DNA from: Streptomyces guryensis
GTDB lineage: Bacteria; Actinomycetota; Actinomycetes; Streptomycetales; Streptomycetaceae
DNA length: 64,000 bases
Assembly: GCF_021261325.1 (NCBI RefSeq)
Contig: NZ_JAJSBI010000002.1
Coordinates: 310,001 to 374,000, forward strand
Direction of reading: 5' to 3'
Below, one piece after another: positions 18,682-29,834 of the stretch; positions within the stretch are counted from its first letter, which is position 1; every line of letters starts with the position of its first letter. Under the pieces are notes generated by a model. It made no database searches. It saw only the letters and a program-made list of their open reading frames with translations, and had not been told where the DNA came from. A program made the position numbers and the translations under genes.

Positions 18682-18705
18682 AACAAACAGCACGGCCCGT
18701 TCTTT
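18682..18705. promoter_or_regulatory. Autoregulatory element (ARE)-like operator of cprB
   Basis: AACAAAC (18682-18688) and GTTCTTT (18699-18705) form a 24-bp pseudopalindrome with five of seven arm positions complementary and a GC-rich centre. This is the layout of AREs bound by ArpA/CprB-type receptors. It lies 24 bp before the cprB start, just behind an AT-rich GTTAAAATAAC stretch that could be a -10 region, so binding would repress cprB itself. Confidence 0.6.
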
Positions 18706-18728
18706 CCAGCCCCAGGAGTATTCAGTCG

Positions 18729-19376
18729 ATGGCGAGGCAGTTACGCGCCGAACAGACCCGCGCGACGATCATCACGGCCGCAGCCGAACTGTTCGACCGC
18801 CGCGGCTACGAATCGACCAGCCTGAGCGACATCGTCGAACACGCCCAAGTCACCAAGGGCGCCCTCTACTTCCACTTCGCGGCCAAGGAAGACCTCGCCC
18901 ACACCATCATGGAGCTGCAGTCCAAAGCCTCGCGCGAGGTGGCGAACGATCTGGACGGCCGGGGGTACTCCTCTCTGGAGACCCTGATGCGCCTCACCTT
19001 CGGCATCGCCCGTCTCTCCGTGGAGGGCCCGATCCCACGGGCCGGGCTCCGGCTCGCCACCGGGGAGCTGGGGCTGCGGCCGCCGCTCCAGCACCCCTTC
19101 ACCGAGTGGCGGGACATCGCCACCCGTAAACTCCTCGGCGCAGTCAAGGAGTCCGACGTCCACCCGGACATCGATGTCGACGCCGTCGCCCACTCCCTCG
19201 TCAGCTTCTTCGTCGGCACCCGCCTCGTGGGCCGCTCCCTCGAACCCGTGGCCCACCAGCCCCGCAGACTGGCCGAGATGTGGCACCTCATGATCCGCGG
19301 CCTGGTCCCGGTGACCCGCCGCGCCCGCTATGTGGGCCTCGCCGCCCGACTGGAGCGCGAGATCAGAACCGTGTGA
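18729..19376 (+). CDS. cprB: CprB-type gamma-butyrolactone receptor (TetR superfamily repressor)
   Basis: DNA-binding repressor of the ArpA/ScbR/CprB class, 215 aa. The N-terminal HTH runs through residues 8-52 (motifs RATIITAAAELFDRRGYEST and VTKGALYFHFAAKEDLAH). Trp127 in HPFTEWRDIA matches the conserved ligand-pocket tryptophan of CprB/ArpA. The overall sequence agrees closely with S. coelicolor CprB as I remember it. Codon 5 is TTA (18741-18743), so translation should need the bldA leucyl-tRNA. An ARE-like site overlaps the promoter. The adjacent synthase gene is broken, so any ligand must come from elsewhere. In S. coelicolor cprB also lies close to the geosmin synthase gene. Confidence 0.93.
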   Translation: MARQLRAEQTRATIITAAAELFDRRGYESTSLSDIVEHAQVTKGALYFHFAAKEDLAHTIMELQSKASREVANDLDGRGYSSLETLMRLTFGIARLSVEGPIPRAGLRLATGELGLRPPLQHPFTEWRDIATRKLLGAVKESDVHPDIDVDAVAHSLVSFFVGTRLVGRSLEPVAHQPRRLAEMWHLMIRGLVPVTRRARYVGLAARLEREIRTV

Positions 19377-19422
19377 CGGAGGATCCGAGGACCTGTCGGC
19401 ATGCGGACCTATCGTGGGGCGC

Positions 19423-20607
19423 ATGCCCGACACCCCCTCGCCCCACCCCCCGTCCGCGCCCGTGATCCTCGGCAACGAGCCGGGGTCGTTCCCGCACAGC
19501 GTGCTCGCCGAGCGGCACCCCGCGATCATCCGGCAGGTACGGGACGCGTTCCCGTACGGCCCCGCGCAGCACCGCGCTCTGGACGCGCTCCTCGCGGGCT
19601 GCACCAAGGGCGTCGTCGAACCGCTCCCGGTCGACGCGCACGACCGGGCCCGCTGGGAGGCGTGGGGCATGGCCGAATGCGTCGGCCGTTCCTGGTACGA
19701 CATCCCCTGGCTCTGGTCCGAGAGCTACTTCTACCGCCAACTCCTCGATGCGGTGGGCCACTTCGGCCCCGGTCCCTGGCAGGGCATCGATCCGTTCCGT
19801 CCCTTCAAGCTGGCCGAGCTCGACTCCCCGGAGACGGACGAGGAACTCGCCGCCCTCGGCGCCCTGTCCGCCGACGACCTGGACCGGGCCCTGCTGCACG
19901 GTTCCCTCTGGGGCAACCGCGCCGACCTCGGCTTCCGCCTCTCCGCCGCCCACGCCGGCTCCGCGGACACCGCCCCGGGCCTGGTCGCCGACGACAGCGA
20001 GACCCTCTGGTCGCTGCTCCCGTCGACCGGCGCGGGCACGCTCTGCCTCATCGCCGACAACGCGGGCCGTGAGCTCATTCCCGACCTGCTCCTCATCGCC
20101 CACCTCCTCGAACGCGGGCGGATCGGACGTGCCGTCCTGCACATCAAGCCGTACCCGTACTACGTCTCCGACGCGACGACGGCCGACGTGCTCGACGCGC
20201 TCCGGAGGCTGACCGGGGCGCGGCGCGCGGCCGTCGACTACGGCCGCGTCCTGTGGTCGGCGATGGCCGACGGCCGCCTCGCCCTCCGCGCCCACCCCTT
20301 CTCCGCCGCACCGCTGCCGTACGCGGACATGCCGGACGACCTCCGCGGGGAACTCGCCACGGCCGCGCTGACCGTCGTGAAGGGCGACCTCAACTACCGC
20401 CGTCTGGTGGGCGATCGGCTGTGGGCGCCGACCACACCCTTCGGAGACGTCACGGCCCACTTCCCCGGCCCGGTCGCAGCCCTGCGCACCCTCAAGTCCG
20501 ACGTGATCACCGGCCTGGCCCCCGACACCGAGGCCGCGCTCGTGGCGGCCGAGGGACAGCGGTGGCGGACCGGTGGCACCCACGCGCTGATCCAGGTACG
20601 GACGTGA
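19423..20607 (+). CDS. DUF89 (ARMT1-like, damage-control phosphatase) family protein
   Basis: A 394-aa cytoplasmic protein of the DUF89 family, metal-dependent phosphatases thought to remove damaged or excess phosphometabolites. Family motifs: LIADNAGRELIPDLLLIAHL with the metal-binding Asp-Asn (about 212-213), HIKPYPYYVSDA, and VVKGDLNYRRLVGDRLW near residue 335. ATG 19423 is preceded by a weak GGGG; the open frame reaches back to 19330, overlapping cprB. It is 46 bp downstream of cprB and convergent with the P450. The substrate is not predictable. Confidence 0.85.
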   Translation: MPDTPSPHPPSAPVILGNEPGSFPHSVLAERHPAIIRQVRDAFPYGPAQHRALDALLAGCTKGVVEPLPVDAHDRARWEAWGMAECVGRSWYDIPWLWSESYFYRQLLDAVGHFGPGPWQGIDPFRPFKLAELDSPETDEELAALGALSADDLDRALLHGSLWGNRADLGFRLSAAHAGSADTAPGLVADDSETLWSLLPSTGAGTLCLIADNAGRELIPDLLLIAHLLERGRIGRAVLHIKPYPYYVSDATTADVLDALRRLTGARRAAVDYGRVLWSAMADGRLALRAHPFSAAPLPYADMPDDLRGELATAALTVVKGDLNYRRLVGDRLWAPTTPFGDVTAHFPGPVAALRTLKSDVITGLAPDTEAALVAAEGQRWRTGGTHALIQVRT

Positions 20608-20625
20608 GGGGCCCGCCCCCGAACA

Positions 20626-21888
20626 TCAGGTGACCTGCACCGGCAGCGACTTGAGCCCATTGATGAAGTTGGACGTCAGCCGTCTGGCCGGCCCCGCCGT
20701 GCGCAGGACCGGCAGGGCGCGCAGTGCCTCCGCGTACAGCACCCGCAGCTGCAACCGGGCGAAGTGCGCGCCCAGGCAGACATGCGGACCGTCCCCGAAG
20801 GAGACGTGCGGGTTCGGCGTACGGGACAGGTCGAGGCGGTCCGGCGCGGCGAAGACCCTTTCGTCATGGTTCGCCGAGGCGTGGAAGACGACCACCTTGT
20901 CACCCGCGCGGATGCGCCGCCCCGCCAGCTCGGTGTCGCGTGCCGCGGTGCGGCGGAAAGTGAGGACGGGCGGGTGCCGGCGCAGCAACTCCTCCACTGC
21001 AAGGGGGAGTTCGGCTCTCCCCGCACGCAGTCGCTGGTACGCCTCCGGGTGCTCGGCCAGGGCGAGCAGGCCGCCGGGGGCGGCGCTTCGGACGGTGTCG
21101 TTGCCGGCGACGGTGAGCAGGAAGAAGAACATCTCCAGTTCGGCGTCGGAGAGTTCGGGATCCCGGGCGAGCGTCGTCATCACGTCGTCGGCGGGGTGCC
21201 GGCGCTTGTGCGCGGCGAGCTGCCGGGCGTAGGCGAACATGTCCCGGAGCATCGAGGGGGAGCGGGGGTTGACCGGTTTGCCGGCCGCGTCGAGCACGGG
21301 GGCGCCGGCCTCGTCCGGGTCCTGGTAGCCGATGACCCGCCGGGTCCAGTGCAGCAGCAGGCCCCGGTCGCCGTCCGGGACGCCGAGCAGGTCGGCGAGG
21401 TTGAGCAGGGCGTAGTCGTCGGTCACGGCGGTGACGAGGTCGACGGTGCCGTCCGCCGCGCGGGCCGCCCGCAGCGCCTGCGTGAACAGCGTCCGGGCCC
21501 GCTCCTGCGCGACCGTCGTGAAGCGGTCGATGCGGCCCGGGGTGAAGGCGCGGCTGACCAGCCGCCTCAACCGCCCGTGCTCCGGCGGATCCTGATTGAG
21601 CATCATGCGCCGGATGAAGGGGAGGTCGACCGGGTCGGGATCGCGGATCTGGGTCGCGCCGAGGTGCGAGGAGTACGTCGCCGAGTCCTTGAGGACGCGT
21701 ACGACGTCCGCGTGCCGGGTCACCGCCCAGAACCCGGGCCCGGCCGGCCAGCCCAGCACTTCGGGCTCGTCCTGCCAGGCCGCGGGGTGGTGGTCGCGCA
21801 GCACACGGTAGGCGGCGTGGGGCACCCCGGCGGCGTACTGCCGCGGATCGAAGACGTCGGGAACCGGCGGGGTCTCGCGTGCGTTCAT
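20626..21888 (-). CDS. Cytochrome P450 (bacterial class I)
   Basis: Soluble haem monooxygenase of about 420 aa from ATG 21888 (an extra 12 codons upstream are open). Signature motifs: I-helix AGNDTVRSA (Asn in place of the usual Thr-preceding residue), K-helix VEELLRRHPP with ExxR, FRRTAARDTEL, and the haem loop FGDGPHVCLGAHFARLQ, with the ligand Cys near residue 371. It needs separate ferredoxin and reductase; none are adjacent. It lies convergent to the DUF89 gene and divergent from the ABC importer. The oxidised substrate is unknown; the nearby geosmin synthase needs no P450. Confidence 0.93.
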   Translation of the reverse strand: MNARETPPVPDVFDPRQYAAGVPHAAYRVLRDHHPAAWQDEPEVLGWPAGPGFWAVTRHADVVRVLKDSATYSSHLGATQIRDPDPVDLPFIRRMMLNQDPPEHGRLRRLVSRAFTPGRIDRFTTVAQERARTLFTQALRAARAADGTVDLVTAVTDDYALLNLADLLGVPDGDRGLLLHWTRRVIGYQDPDEAGAPVLDAAGKPVNPRSPSMLRDMFAYARQLAAHKRRHPADDVMTTLARDPELSDAELEMFFFLLTVAGNDTVRSAAPGGLLALAEHPEAYQRLRAGRAELPLAVEELLRRHPPVLTFRRTAARDTELAGRRIRAGDKVVVFHASANHDERVFAAPDRLDLSRTPNPHVSFGDGPHVCLGAHFARLQLRVLYAEALRALPVLRTAGPARRLTSNFINGLKSLPVQVT

Positions 21889-21958
21889 GGGGCCACGGTG
21901 GCGTTCCCTGCGGGGCTCCGGCAAGGGAACGGGAAGCGCGCCGCGGGATGGGCGTCTT

Positions 21959-22010
21959 TCGTCTGCGGCTTCGTCGTGGTTGCTCGCGCAGTTCCCCGCG
22001 CCCCTTTGGG
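21959..22010 (-). repeat. Dispersed Streptomyces repeat, reverse-oriented copy
   Basis: Reading the minus strand, a GGGGCGCGGGGAACTGCGCG core is followed by AGCAACCACGACG. It is related to the copies at 37902 and 50557 and lies in the divergent gap between the P450 and the ABC importer (21889-22074). Confidence 0.6.
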
Positions 22011-22074
22011 ACGCGGCCGAACCGTAGCGTTCCTTGCTGTGGTGATCATGACAATTGTCGGGTAGTGATGCCGC

Positions 22075-23046
22075 ATGGCGTTACGGGGATCACGGACGGG
22101 AATCGGGAAAACGGTGGCTGTCGCGGCCGCCCTGACACTGCTCCTCGCGGCCTGCGGTGACGACGGCGGGGGCTCCATGTCCGCGGGGGGACGTGCGGAG
22201 ATCACCGTGGCCGCCCTGCCGTTGACGGACTCCGCGGCGCTCTACCTCGCACGGGACCGCGGGCTGTTCAAGAAGGAGGGGCTGGACGTCACGATCCAGC
22301 CGGTCCAGCAGAGCATCCAGGCGCTGCCCGCACTGGCCAAGGGGCAGGTCGACGTGATCGCGAGCGCCAACTACGTGACGTTCCTGCAGGCCGACGAGAA
22401 GGGCACCCTCGACCTCCGCATCCTCGCCGAGGGTGTACGGGTCGCGCCGCACATGATGGACGTCCTGGTGCCGAAGGACTCGGACATCAAGAGCGTCGCC
22501 GACCTCGCGGGCAAGAAGGTCGCCGTCAACATCCTCAACAACATCCAGTCGCTCACGCTCAACGCGATCCTCGACGCCCGGGGCGTCGGCCGTCCCGTCT
22601 ACCGGCAGATCCCCTTCCCGCAGATGGGGCCCGCCCTGGAACGGGATCAGGTGGACGCCGTGCATGCGGTGGAGCCCTTCGACAGCGCGATCCAGGGGGA
22701 GTTGAAGGCGAGGGTGCTGCTGGACGCCGGGTCGGCGCCGGTCCGGTCGCTGCCCATCAGCGGGTATGTCACCACGAAGAAATTCGCCGCCGGGCACGCC
22801 AAGGAGGCCGCGGCCTTCCGGCGTGCCATCGAGGCCGCTTCGAAGATCGCGGCGCAGGACCCGGGCGCCGTACGCGAAGAACTCCCCAAGTACACCAAGG
22901 TGACCGCGGACCAGGCCGGGTCGATCGGGCTGCCGGCGTATCCGGCCGCCACCGATGCGGCGCAGTTGCGGCGCCTGACCGAACTCATGAAGAAACAGGG
23001 GCTGCTGAAGACCGCTGTCGACCCGGCGACGCTGCTGGTCAAGTGA
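22075..23046 (+). CDS. ABC transporter substrate-binding lipoprotein, NMT1/SsuA-like
   Basis: Extracellular binding lipoprotein, 323 aa, first gene of a four-gene importer. The signal peptide ends in lipobox LLLAACGDD. The binding domain shows SAALYLARDRGLFKKEGLDV (typical NMT1/THI5-like start), IQALPALAKGQVDVIASANY and AVEPFDSAIQGEL. This family covers sulfonate, taurine, nitrate and thiamine-precursor binding proteins, and the ligand cannot be chosen from sequence. Codon 3 is TTA (22081-22083), making the importer a likely bldA-dependent unit. It is unlinked to the sulfonate importer at 59-62 kb. Confidence 0.88.
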   Translation: MALRGSRTGIGKTVAVAAALTLLLAACGDDGGGSMSAGGRAEITVAALPLTDSAALYLARDRGLFKKEGLDVTIQPVQQSIQALPALAKGQVDVIASANYVTFLQADEKGTLDLRILAEGVRVAPHMMDVLVPKDSDIKSVADLAGKKVAVNILNNIQSLTLNAILDARGVGRPVYRQIPFPQMGPALERDQVDAVHAVEPFDSAIQGELKARVLLDAGSAPVRSLPISGYVTTKKFAAGHAKEAAAFRRAIEAASKIAAQDPGAVREELPKYTKVTADQAGSIGLPAYPAATDAAQLRRLTELMKKQGLLKTAVDPATLLVK

Positions 23047-23053
23047 CGCCCAC

Positions 23054-23872
23054 GTGAAGCGGCTGAAACGGCTGAAACCGCTCGCACGGCACCAGGAGCT
23101 GTGGCTCGGCCTGCTCGGGGTGCTGCTGGCCTTCGGGGTCTGCGAGGCGGTGGGCAGGGCGGGCATCGTGCGGCGCAGCTACCTTCCGCCCGCCTCCGAA
23201 GTCCTCGTCCGCGCCGTCGAGTTGGCGGGCGACCGCGCTTTCCTGGACGGCATCGGCGCCACCCTGCGGGCCTGGGCGCTGGGGCTCGGCCTCGCCGTCG
23301 CGATCGCCGTCCCGCTCGGGCTGCTGCTCGGCAGTGTGCCGGTCGTCGACTCCGCCGTACGCGTGATCGTGGAGTTCCTGCGGCCGCTGCCGTCAGTCGC
23401 GCTGATCCCCCTGGTCTCGCTGCTCCTCGGCACCGGTACCGGGACCAAGGTCGCGCTGATCACATACGCGTCCGTCTGGCCCGTCCTCTTCAACACGATC
23501 TACGGCCTCGGTGAGACCGACCCGATCGCCAGGGACACCCTGCGCGCCTTCGGCTTCGGCCGGCTCTCGGTCCTGCTGCGGGTCGAACTGCCCGGCACGG
23601 CCCCGTTCATCGCCGCCGGCATCCGTATCTCGGCGGCCATCGCCCTCATCCTCGCCGTGGCCACCGAGCTTCTCTCCGGCTTCGGCGAGGGCCTCGGCAT
23701 CTTCATCGCCCAGGCGGGCCTGTCCACCGACGGCACTCGGGACGTCCTGGCCGGCGTGGTGTGGGCGGGCGCCCTCGGGCTCGTCATCAACGGCGTCCTG
23801 GTGTGGGCCGAACACCGGTTGTTCCCGTGGACACCGGAGCGGCGGGCGGACGGGCGCGGGGTGCGGTCGTGA
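23054..23872 (+). CDS. ABC importer permease 1 (SsuC-like)
   Basis: A 272-aa inner-membrane permease with about six hydrophobic segments. GTG 23054 follows the binding-protein stop by 7 bp. The ATPase-contact EAA loop is seen in DPIARDTLRAFGFGRLSVLL, and the family motif EFLRPLPSVALIPLVSLLLG is present. It overlaps permease 2 through GTGA, so the two are translationally coupled. Its pairing with a second, different permease suggests a heterodimeric channel. Confidence 0.88.
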   Translation: MKRLKRLKPLARHQELWLGLLGVLLAFGVCEAVGRAGIVRRSYLPPASEVLVRAVELAGDRAFLDGIGATLRAWALGLGLAVAIAVPLGLLLGSVPVVDSAVRVIVEFLRPLPSVALIPLVSLLLGTGTGTKVALITYASVWPVLFNTIYGLGETDPIARDTLRAFGFGRLSVLLRVELPGTAPFIAAGIRISAAIALILAVATELLSGFGEGLGIFIAQAGLSTDGTRDVLAGVVWAGALGLVINGVLVWAEHRLFPWTPERRADGRGVRS

Positions 23873-24717
23873 CGCGGGTGATCCGGCGGGACAGGAACGC
23901 GGCGCGCCGGGGGCGCGGCAACCCCGCCCGGAGTACGTCGTTCCGCCATGTCCTCCTCCGCCTCCTGGTCCTCGTCCTCGCCCTCGCACTGTGGCAGGTG
24001 GCCGCCCAGGCCCACGGCAGCGTGTACTTCCCGCCCCCGGGCCGTATCGCCCACCGCGCTCACGAGCTGTGGTTCTCGGGGCCCGTCCGGCGCGCGTTCC
24101 TCACCGAGGCCGCCGTGGGGGACGTACTGCCGAGCCTCGGACGGATGGCGGCCGGGTTCGCGATCGCCGCCGTCGCCGGGATCGGGGCGGGTGTCGCGGT
24201 CGGTCGGTCGCGCCGGGCGTACGCGCTGTGCAATCCCGTCCTGCAGTTCGCGCGGGCCGTGCCGCCGCCCGCGCTGGTACCCGTCTTCGTCGTGGTCCTC
24301 GACTTCGGTACGCCGATGCAGATCGCGTCGATCGCCTTCAGCGCGGTCTGGCCGGTGCTGGTCAACACGGCGGAAGGGGTACGCGACACCGACCCGCTGC
24401 GGCTCGACGTCGCCGCCGTGCTGCGCCTGAACCGCGTCGAACGGCTCCGCTTCCTGCTCCTGCCCTCCGCGCTGCCCCGCATCTTCGCCGGCCTGCGCCT
24501 CAGCCTCTCCCTCTCCCTCATCCTCATGGTGTTCTCCGAACTGCTGCCGGGCACCGCCGACGGCATCGGCTACACCCTCACCGACGCCCAGTCCCGCTCC
24601 GACCTGCTCACCGTATGGGCGGCACTGCTTCTGCTCGGCGTCCTCGGGTACCTCCTCAACACCGCCCTGCTGGCGGTCGAGAGGCGGGTCCTCGGACGGG
24701 GAAGGAGCACGGCATGA
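23869..24717 (+). CDS. ABC importer permease 2 (SsuC-like)
   Basis: A 282-aa second permease. GTG 23869 overlaps the previous stop (GTGA), and its own stop overlaps the ATPase start (ATGA). An N-terminal basic arm precedes the first hydrophobic helix (LLRLLVLVLALALWQVAA). The family motif QFARAVPPPALVPVFVVVL and the EAA loop DPLRLDVAAVLRLNRVERL are clear. It is only distantly similar to permease 1, so duplication is old. Confidence 0.88.
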   Translation: MTRVIRRDRNAARRGRGNPARSTSFRHVLLRLLVLVLALALWQVAAQAHGSVYFPPPGRIAHRAHELWFSGPVRRAFLTEAAVGDVLPSLGRMAAGFAIAAVAGIGAGVAVGRSRRAYALCNPVLQFARAVPPPALVPVFVVVLDFGTPMQIASIAFSAVWPVLVNTAEGVRDTDPLRLDVAAVLRLNRVERLRFLLLPSALPRIFAGLRLSLSLSLILMVFSELLPGTADGIGYTLTDAQSRSDLLTVWAALLLLGVLGYLLNTALLAVERRVLGRGRSTA

Positions 24718-25466
24718 CGCTCCGCCTCGACTCCCTCGGCCAGCGCTACGGCGACCAGCGCGTCCTGCACGACATCACGCTCACCGTCCCCGACGGCCAA
24801 CTCCTGTGCGTCGTGGGCCCGTCCGGGTGCGGCAAGTCGACCCTCCTGCGCACCGTCGCGGGACTTCAGCCCGCGCGCGAGGGCACCGTCACCGTCGACG
24901 GAACCCCCGTCACCGGCGTACCCGACCAACTGGCCGTCGTCTTCCAGGACTACGGCCGCTCCCTCTTCCCCTGGCTCACCGTCCGCGACAACGTGGCCCT
25001 CCCGCTGCGCCGCCGCGGCCTCGCGCGGGCCGAGCGCCGGGCCGAGGCCGAGCGGATCCTGGAACGCGTCGGTCTCGACGGCGCCGGCCGCCGCCATCCC
25101 TGGCAGCTGTCGGGCGGCATGCAGCAACGTGTCGCCATCGCCCGTGCCCTGGTCTGCCGACCCTCCCTGCTGCTCATGGACGAACCCTTCGGTTCCCTGG
25201 ACGCCCAGACCCGCGAGGACCTGGAGGACCTCCTCCTGGAGGTGCACCGCACCGACGGCACGACCATCGTGTTCGTCACCCACGACATCGACGAGAGCGT
25301 CTACGTCGGAGACCGCGTCGTCGTCCTCTCCCCGGCCCCCGCCTCCCGCATCGTCCTCGACCTGCCCGTCGAACTCCCCGGCGGGCGCGACCAGATCGCC
25401 ACCCGGGGCCTGCCCGAGTTCGTTGCGCTGCGGGCGGAGGTGGGACGGGCGGTGCGGGGTTCGTAG
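24714..25466 (+). CDS. ABC importer ATP-binding protein
   Basis: A 250-aa ATPase completing the importer. Walker A GPSGCGKST near residue 38, Q-loop VFQDYGRSLFPWLTV, signature LSGGMQQR, Walker B LLLMDEPFGSLD and switch His FVTHDIDES are all intact. ATGA overlap couples it to permease 2. It belongs to the SsuB/TauB class. The 96-bp gap after it leads to the geosmin synthase in the same direction. Confidence 0.92.
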   Translation: MTLRLDSLGQRYGDQRVLHDITLTVPDGQLLCVVGPSGCGKSTLLRTVAGLQPAREGTVTVDGTPVTGVPDQLAVVFQDYGRSLFPWLTVRDNVALPLRRRGLARAERRAEAERILERVGLDGAGRRHPWQLSGGMQQRVAIARALVCRPSLLLMDEPFGSLDAQTREDLEDLLLEVHRTDGTTIVFVTHDIDESVYVGDRVVVLSPAPASRIVLDLPVELPGGRDQIATRGLPEFVALRAEVGRAVRGS

Positions 25467-27719
<2,253 letters not shown>

Positions 27720-27820
27720 ACCTTTTCGGCCGGAACGGGACATTCAGGGAACGTGGGCGAGGTGTCGGGAGTCTTCTGAGGCAAGGAGAACAGACCACAG
27801 AACACGGGGGTGTTCGAGCC

Positions 27821-29695
27821 TTGACCGAAATCATCGAGAGGATCACCGAGGGCGGCACGGGGGAAGCGGCGCCGGCTCCGGGCGAACTGACGCCGTACGT
27901 CGCGCCGTTACCCGTCCCTCCCGTCCTGCGTCCCGGATCCGGTGACGTCCTGCGGGAGACGGAGATCGCCCTGCGCCCCACCTGGGTCCGGCTGCACCCG
28001 CAGCTCCCGCCGACCCTGATGTGGGGGTACGACGGGCAGGTGCCGGGCCCGACCGTCGAGGTGCGCCGCGGACAGCGCGTCCGCATCGCCTGGACCAACC
28101 GCATTCCCAAGGGCAGCGAATATCCGGTCACGTCGGTGGAGGTGCCGGTGCGCGCGCCCGGCATCCCGCCGGCCACCACCGAGCCCGGCCGGGAGGGCGT
28201 CGAGCCGAACAAGGACGTCGCCGCCCTGCCCGCCTGGTCGGTGACGCACCTGCACGGAGCGCAGACGGGCGGCGGCAACGACGGCTGGGCCGACAACGCC
28301 GTCGGATTCGGCGACGCCCAGCTGTCGGAGTATCCGAACGAGCACCAGGCGGTGCAGTGGTGGTACCACGACCACGCGATGAACATCACCCGTTGGAACG
28401 TGCACACGGGCCTGTATGGCACCTACCTCGTCCGTGACGACGAGGAGGACGCCCTCGGGCTGCCGTCCGGGGAGCGGGAGATCCCGCTGCTGCTCGCCGA
28501 CCGGAACCTCGACACCGACGAGGACGGCCGGCTCAACGGGCGGCTGCTGCACAAGACGGTGGTCGTCCAGCAGCAGAACCCGGAGACGGGCAAACCGGTC
28601 TCCATCCCGTTCACCGGCCCGTACACCACGGTCAACGGCCGCATCTGGCCGTACGCCGAGGTGGACGACGCCTGGTACCGCTTCCGGCTGGTCAACGCGT
28701 CCAACGCGCGCATCTACAGCCTCGTCCTCGTCGACGAGGACGACAACCCGGTGCCGGGCGTCGTCCACCAGATCGGCAGCGACGGCGGGCTGCTGCCCCG
28801 CCCGGTGCCGGTCGACTTCGACGACGCGCTGCCGACGCTGACCGCGGCCCCGGCCGAGCGCTTCGACCTGCTCGTCGACTTCCGCGGCCTCGCGGGCCGG
28901 ACGCTGCGCCTGGTCAACAAGGGCCGCGGGCAGGCGCCGGGCGTGCCCGACCCGGTGAACGACGTGCGCCACCCGGCGGTCCTGGAGTTCCGGGTGGGCG
29001 ACGGCGGCTGCCCGGACACCTTCGAACTGCCCGAGGCGCTCTCCGGCTCCTTCCGCCGGCTGACCCATGACATCCCGCACGGCCACCGCCTGATCGTGCT
29101 CACCCCGCCCGCCACCAAGGGCGCCGGCGGGCACCCGGAGATCTGGGAGATGACCGAGGTCACCGATCCCGGCGGCATCCAGGTCCCGGCCGACGGCATC
29201 ATCCAGCTCAAGGGGCCGGACGGCACGACGAAGACGTACCGGCGCACGTCCCGGACGTTCAACGACGGCCTCGGCTTCACCATCGCCGAGGGCTCCTACG
29301 AGCAGTGGAGCTTCCTGAACCTCGCGCCGATCGTCCACCCGATGCACATCCACCTGGCCGACTTCCAGCTGCTGGGCCGGGACGCGTACGACGTCTCGGG
29401 CTTCGACCCGGCGGTGGGCGGCACCCGCACGCCGGTCGCGTTCGACGCGAGCACGCAGATTCCGCTGGCACCGAACGAGCGCGGCTACAAGGACGTCTTC
29501 CGGGTGCCCGGTGGCCAAACCCTGCGCGTCATGGGGAAGTTCGACGGCGCGTACGGCCGGTTCATGTACCACTGCCATCTTCTGGAACACGAAGACATGG
29601 GCATGATGCGGCCCTTCGTCGTGATGCCCGAAGAGGCGATGAAGTTCGACCACGGCGGCGCGCACGGCGGCCACGGCGAGGGTCACACCGGCTGA
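27821..29695 (+). CDS. Multicopper oxidase, CotA/phenoxazinone-synthase-like, no export signal
   Basis: A three-domain multicopper oxidase of about 624 aa. Copper ligands are complete: THLHGAQ and WYHDHAM in the first domain, [10 protein letters not shown] and [17 protein letters not shown] in the last; the final motif contains the type-1 Cys-His and an axial Met. The N-terminus ([13 protein letters not shown]) matches CotA-type enzymes and there is no signal peptide, so it probably works in the cytoplasm or spore. TTG 27821 is the only standard in-frame start after the geosmin synthase stop; a better ribosome site (AAGGAG at 27783) is too far away. Codon 30 is TTA (27908-27910). The His-rich tail ends [13 protein letters not shown]. 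Confidence 0.9.
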   Translation: MTEIIERITEGGTGEAAPAPGELTPYVAPLPVPPVLRPGSGDVLRETEIALRPTWVRLHPQLPPTLMWGYDGQVPGPTVEVRRGQRVRIAWTNRIPKGSEYPVTSVEVPVRAPGIPPATTEPGREGVEPNKDVAALPAWSVTHLHGAQTGGGNDGWADNAVGFGDAQLSEYPNEHQAVQWWYHDHAMNITRWNVHTGLYGTYLVRDDEEDALGLPSGEREIPLLLADRNLDTDEDGRLNGRLLHKTVVVQQQNPETGKPVSIPFTGPYTTVNGRIWPYAEVDDAWYRFRLVNASNARIYSLVLVDEDDNPVPGVVHQIGSDGGLLPRPVPVDFDDALPTLTAAPAERFDLLVDFRGLAGRTLRLVNKGRGQAPGVPDPVNDVRHPAVLEFRVGDGGCPDTFELPEALSGSFRRLTHDIPHGHRLIVLTPPATKGAGGHPEIWEMTEVTDPGGIQVPADGIIQLKGPDGTTKTYRRTSRTFNDGLGFTIAEGSYEQWSFLNLAPIVHPMHIHLADFQLLGRDAYDVSGFDPAVGGTRTPVAFDASTQIPLAPNERGYKDVFRVPGGQTLRVMGKFDGAYGRFMYHCHLLEHEDMGMMRPFVVMPEEAMKFDHGGAHGGHGEGHTG

Positions 29696-29716
29696 CCCGC
29701 CGGCCTGTGCCACCGC

Positions 29717-29763
29717 GGCTCGCGTCCGCGCCCGGCCTCTCGGGTGCGGGCGCGGCGCGAGCC
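29717..29763 (+). terminator. Strong hairpin terminator after the multicopper oxidase
   Basis: A stem of 17 bp with a single bulged base (GGCTCGCG-t-CCGCGCCCG pairing with CGGGCGCGGCGCGAGCC), 21 bp after the oxidase stop codon. Confidence 0.8.
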
Positions 29764-29834
29764 GTTGCAGTCTCACTCGTTCGTGGCTCGTCGGGCGCCG
29801 GGGCTCCGGGTAGAGCTCCAGCCGGAGGCGATCC

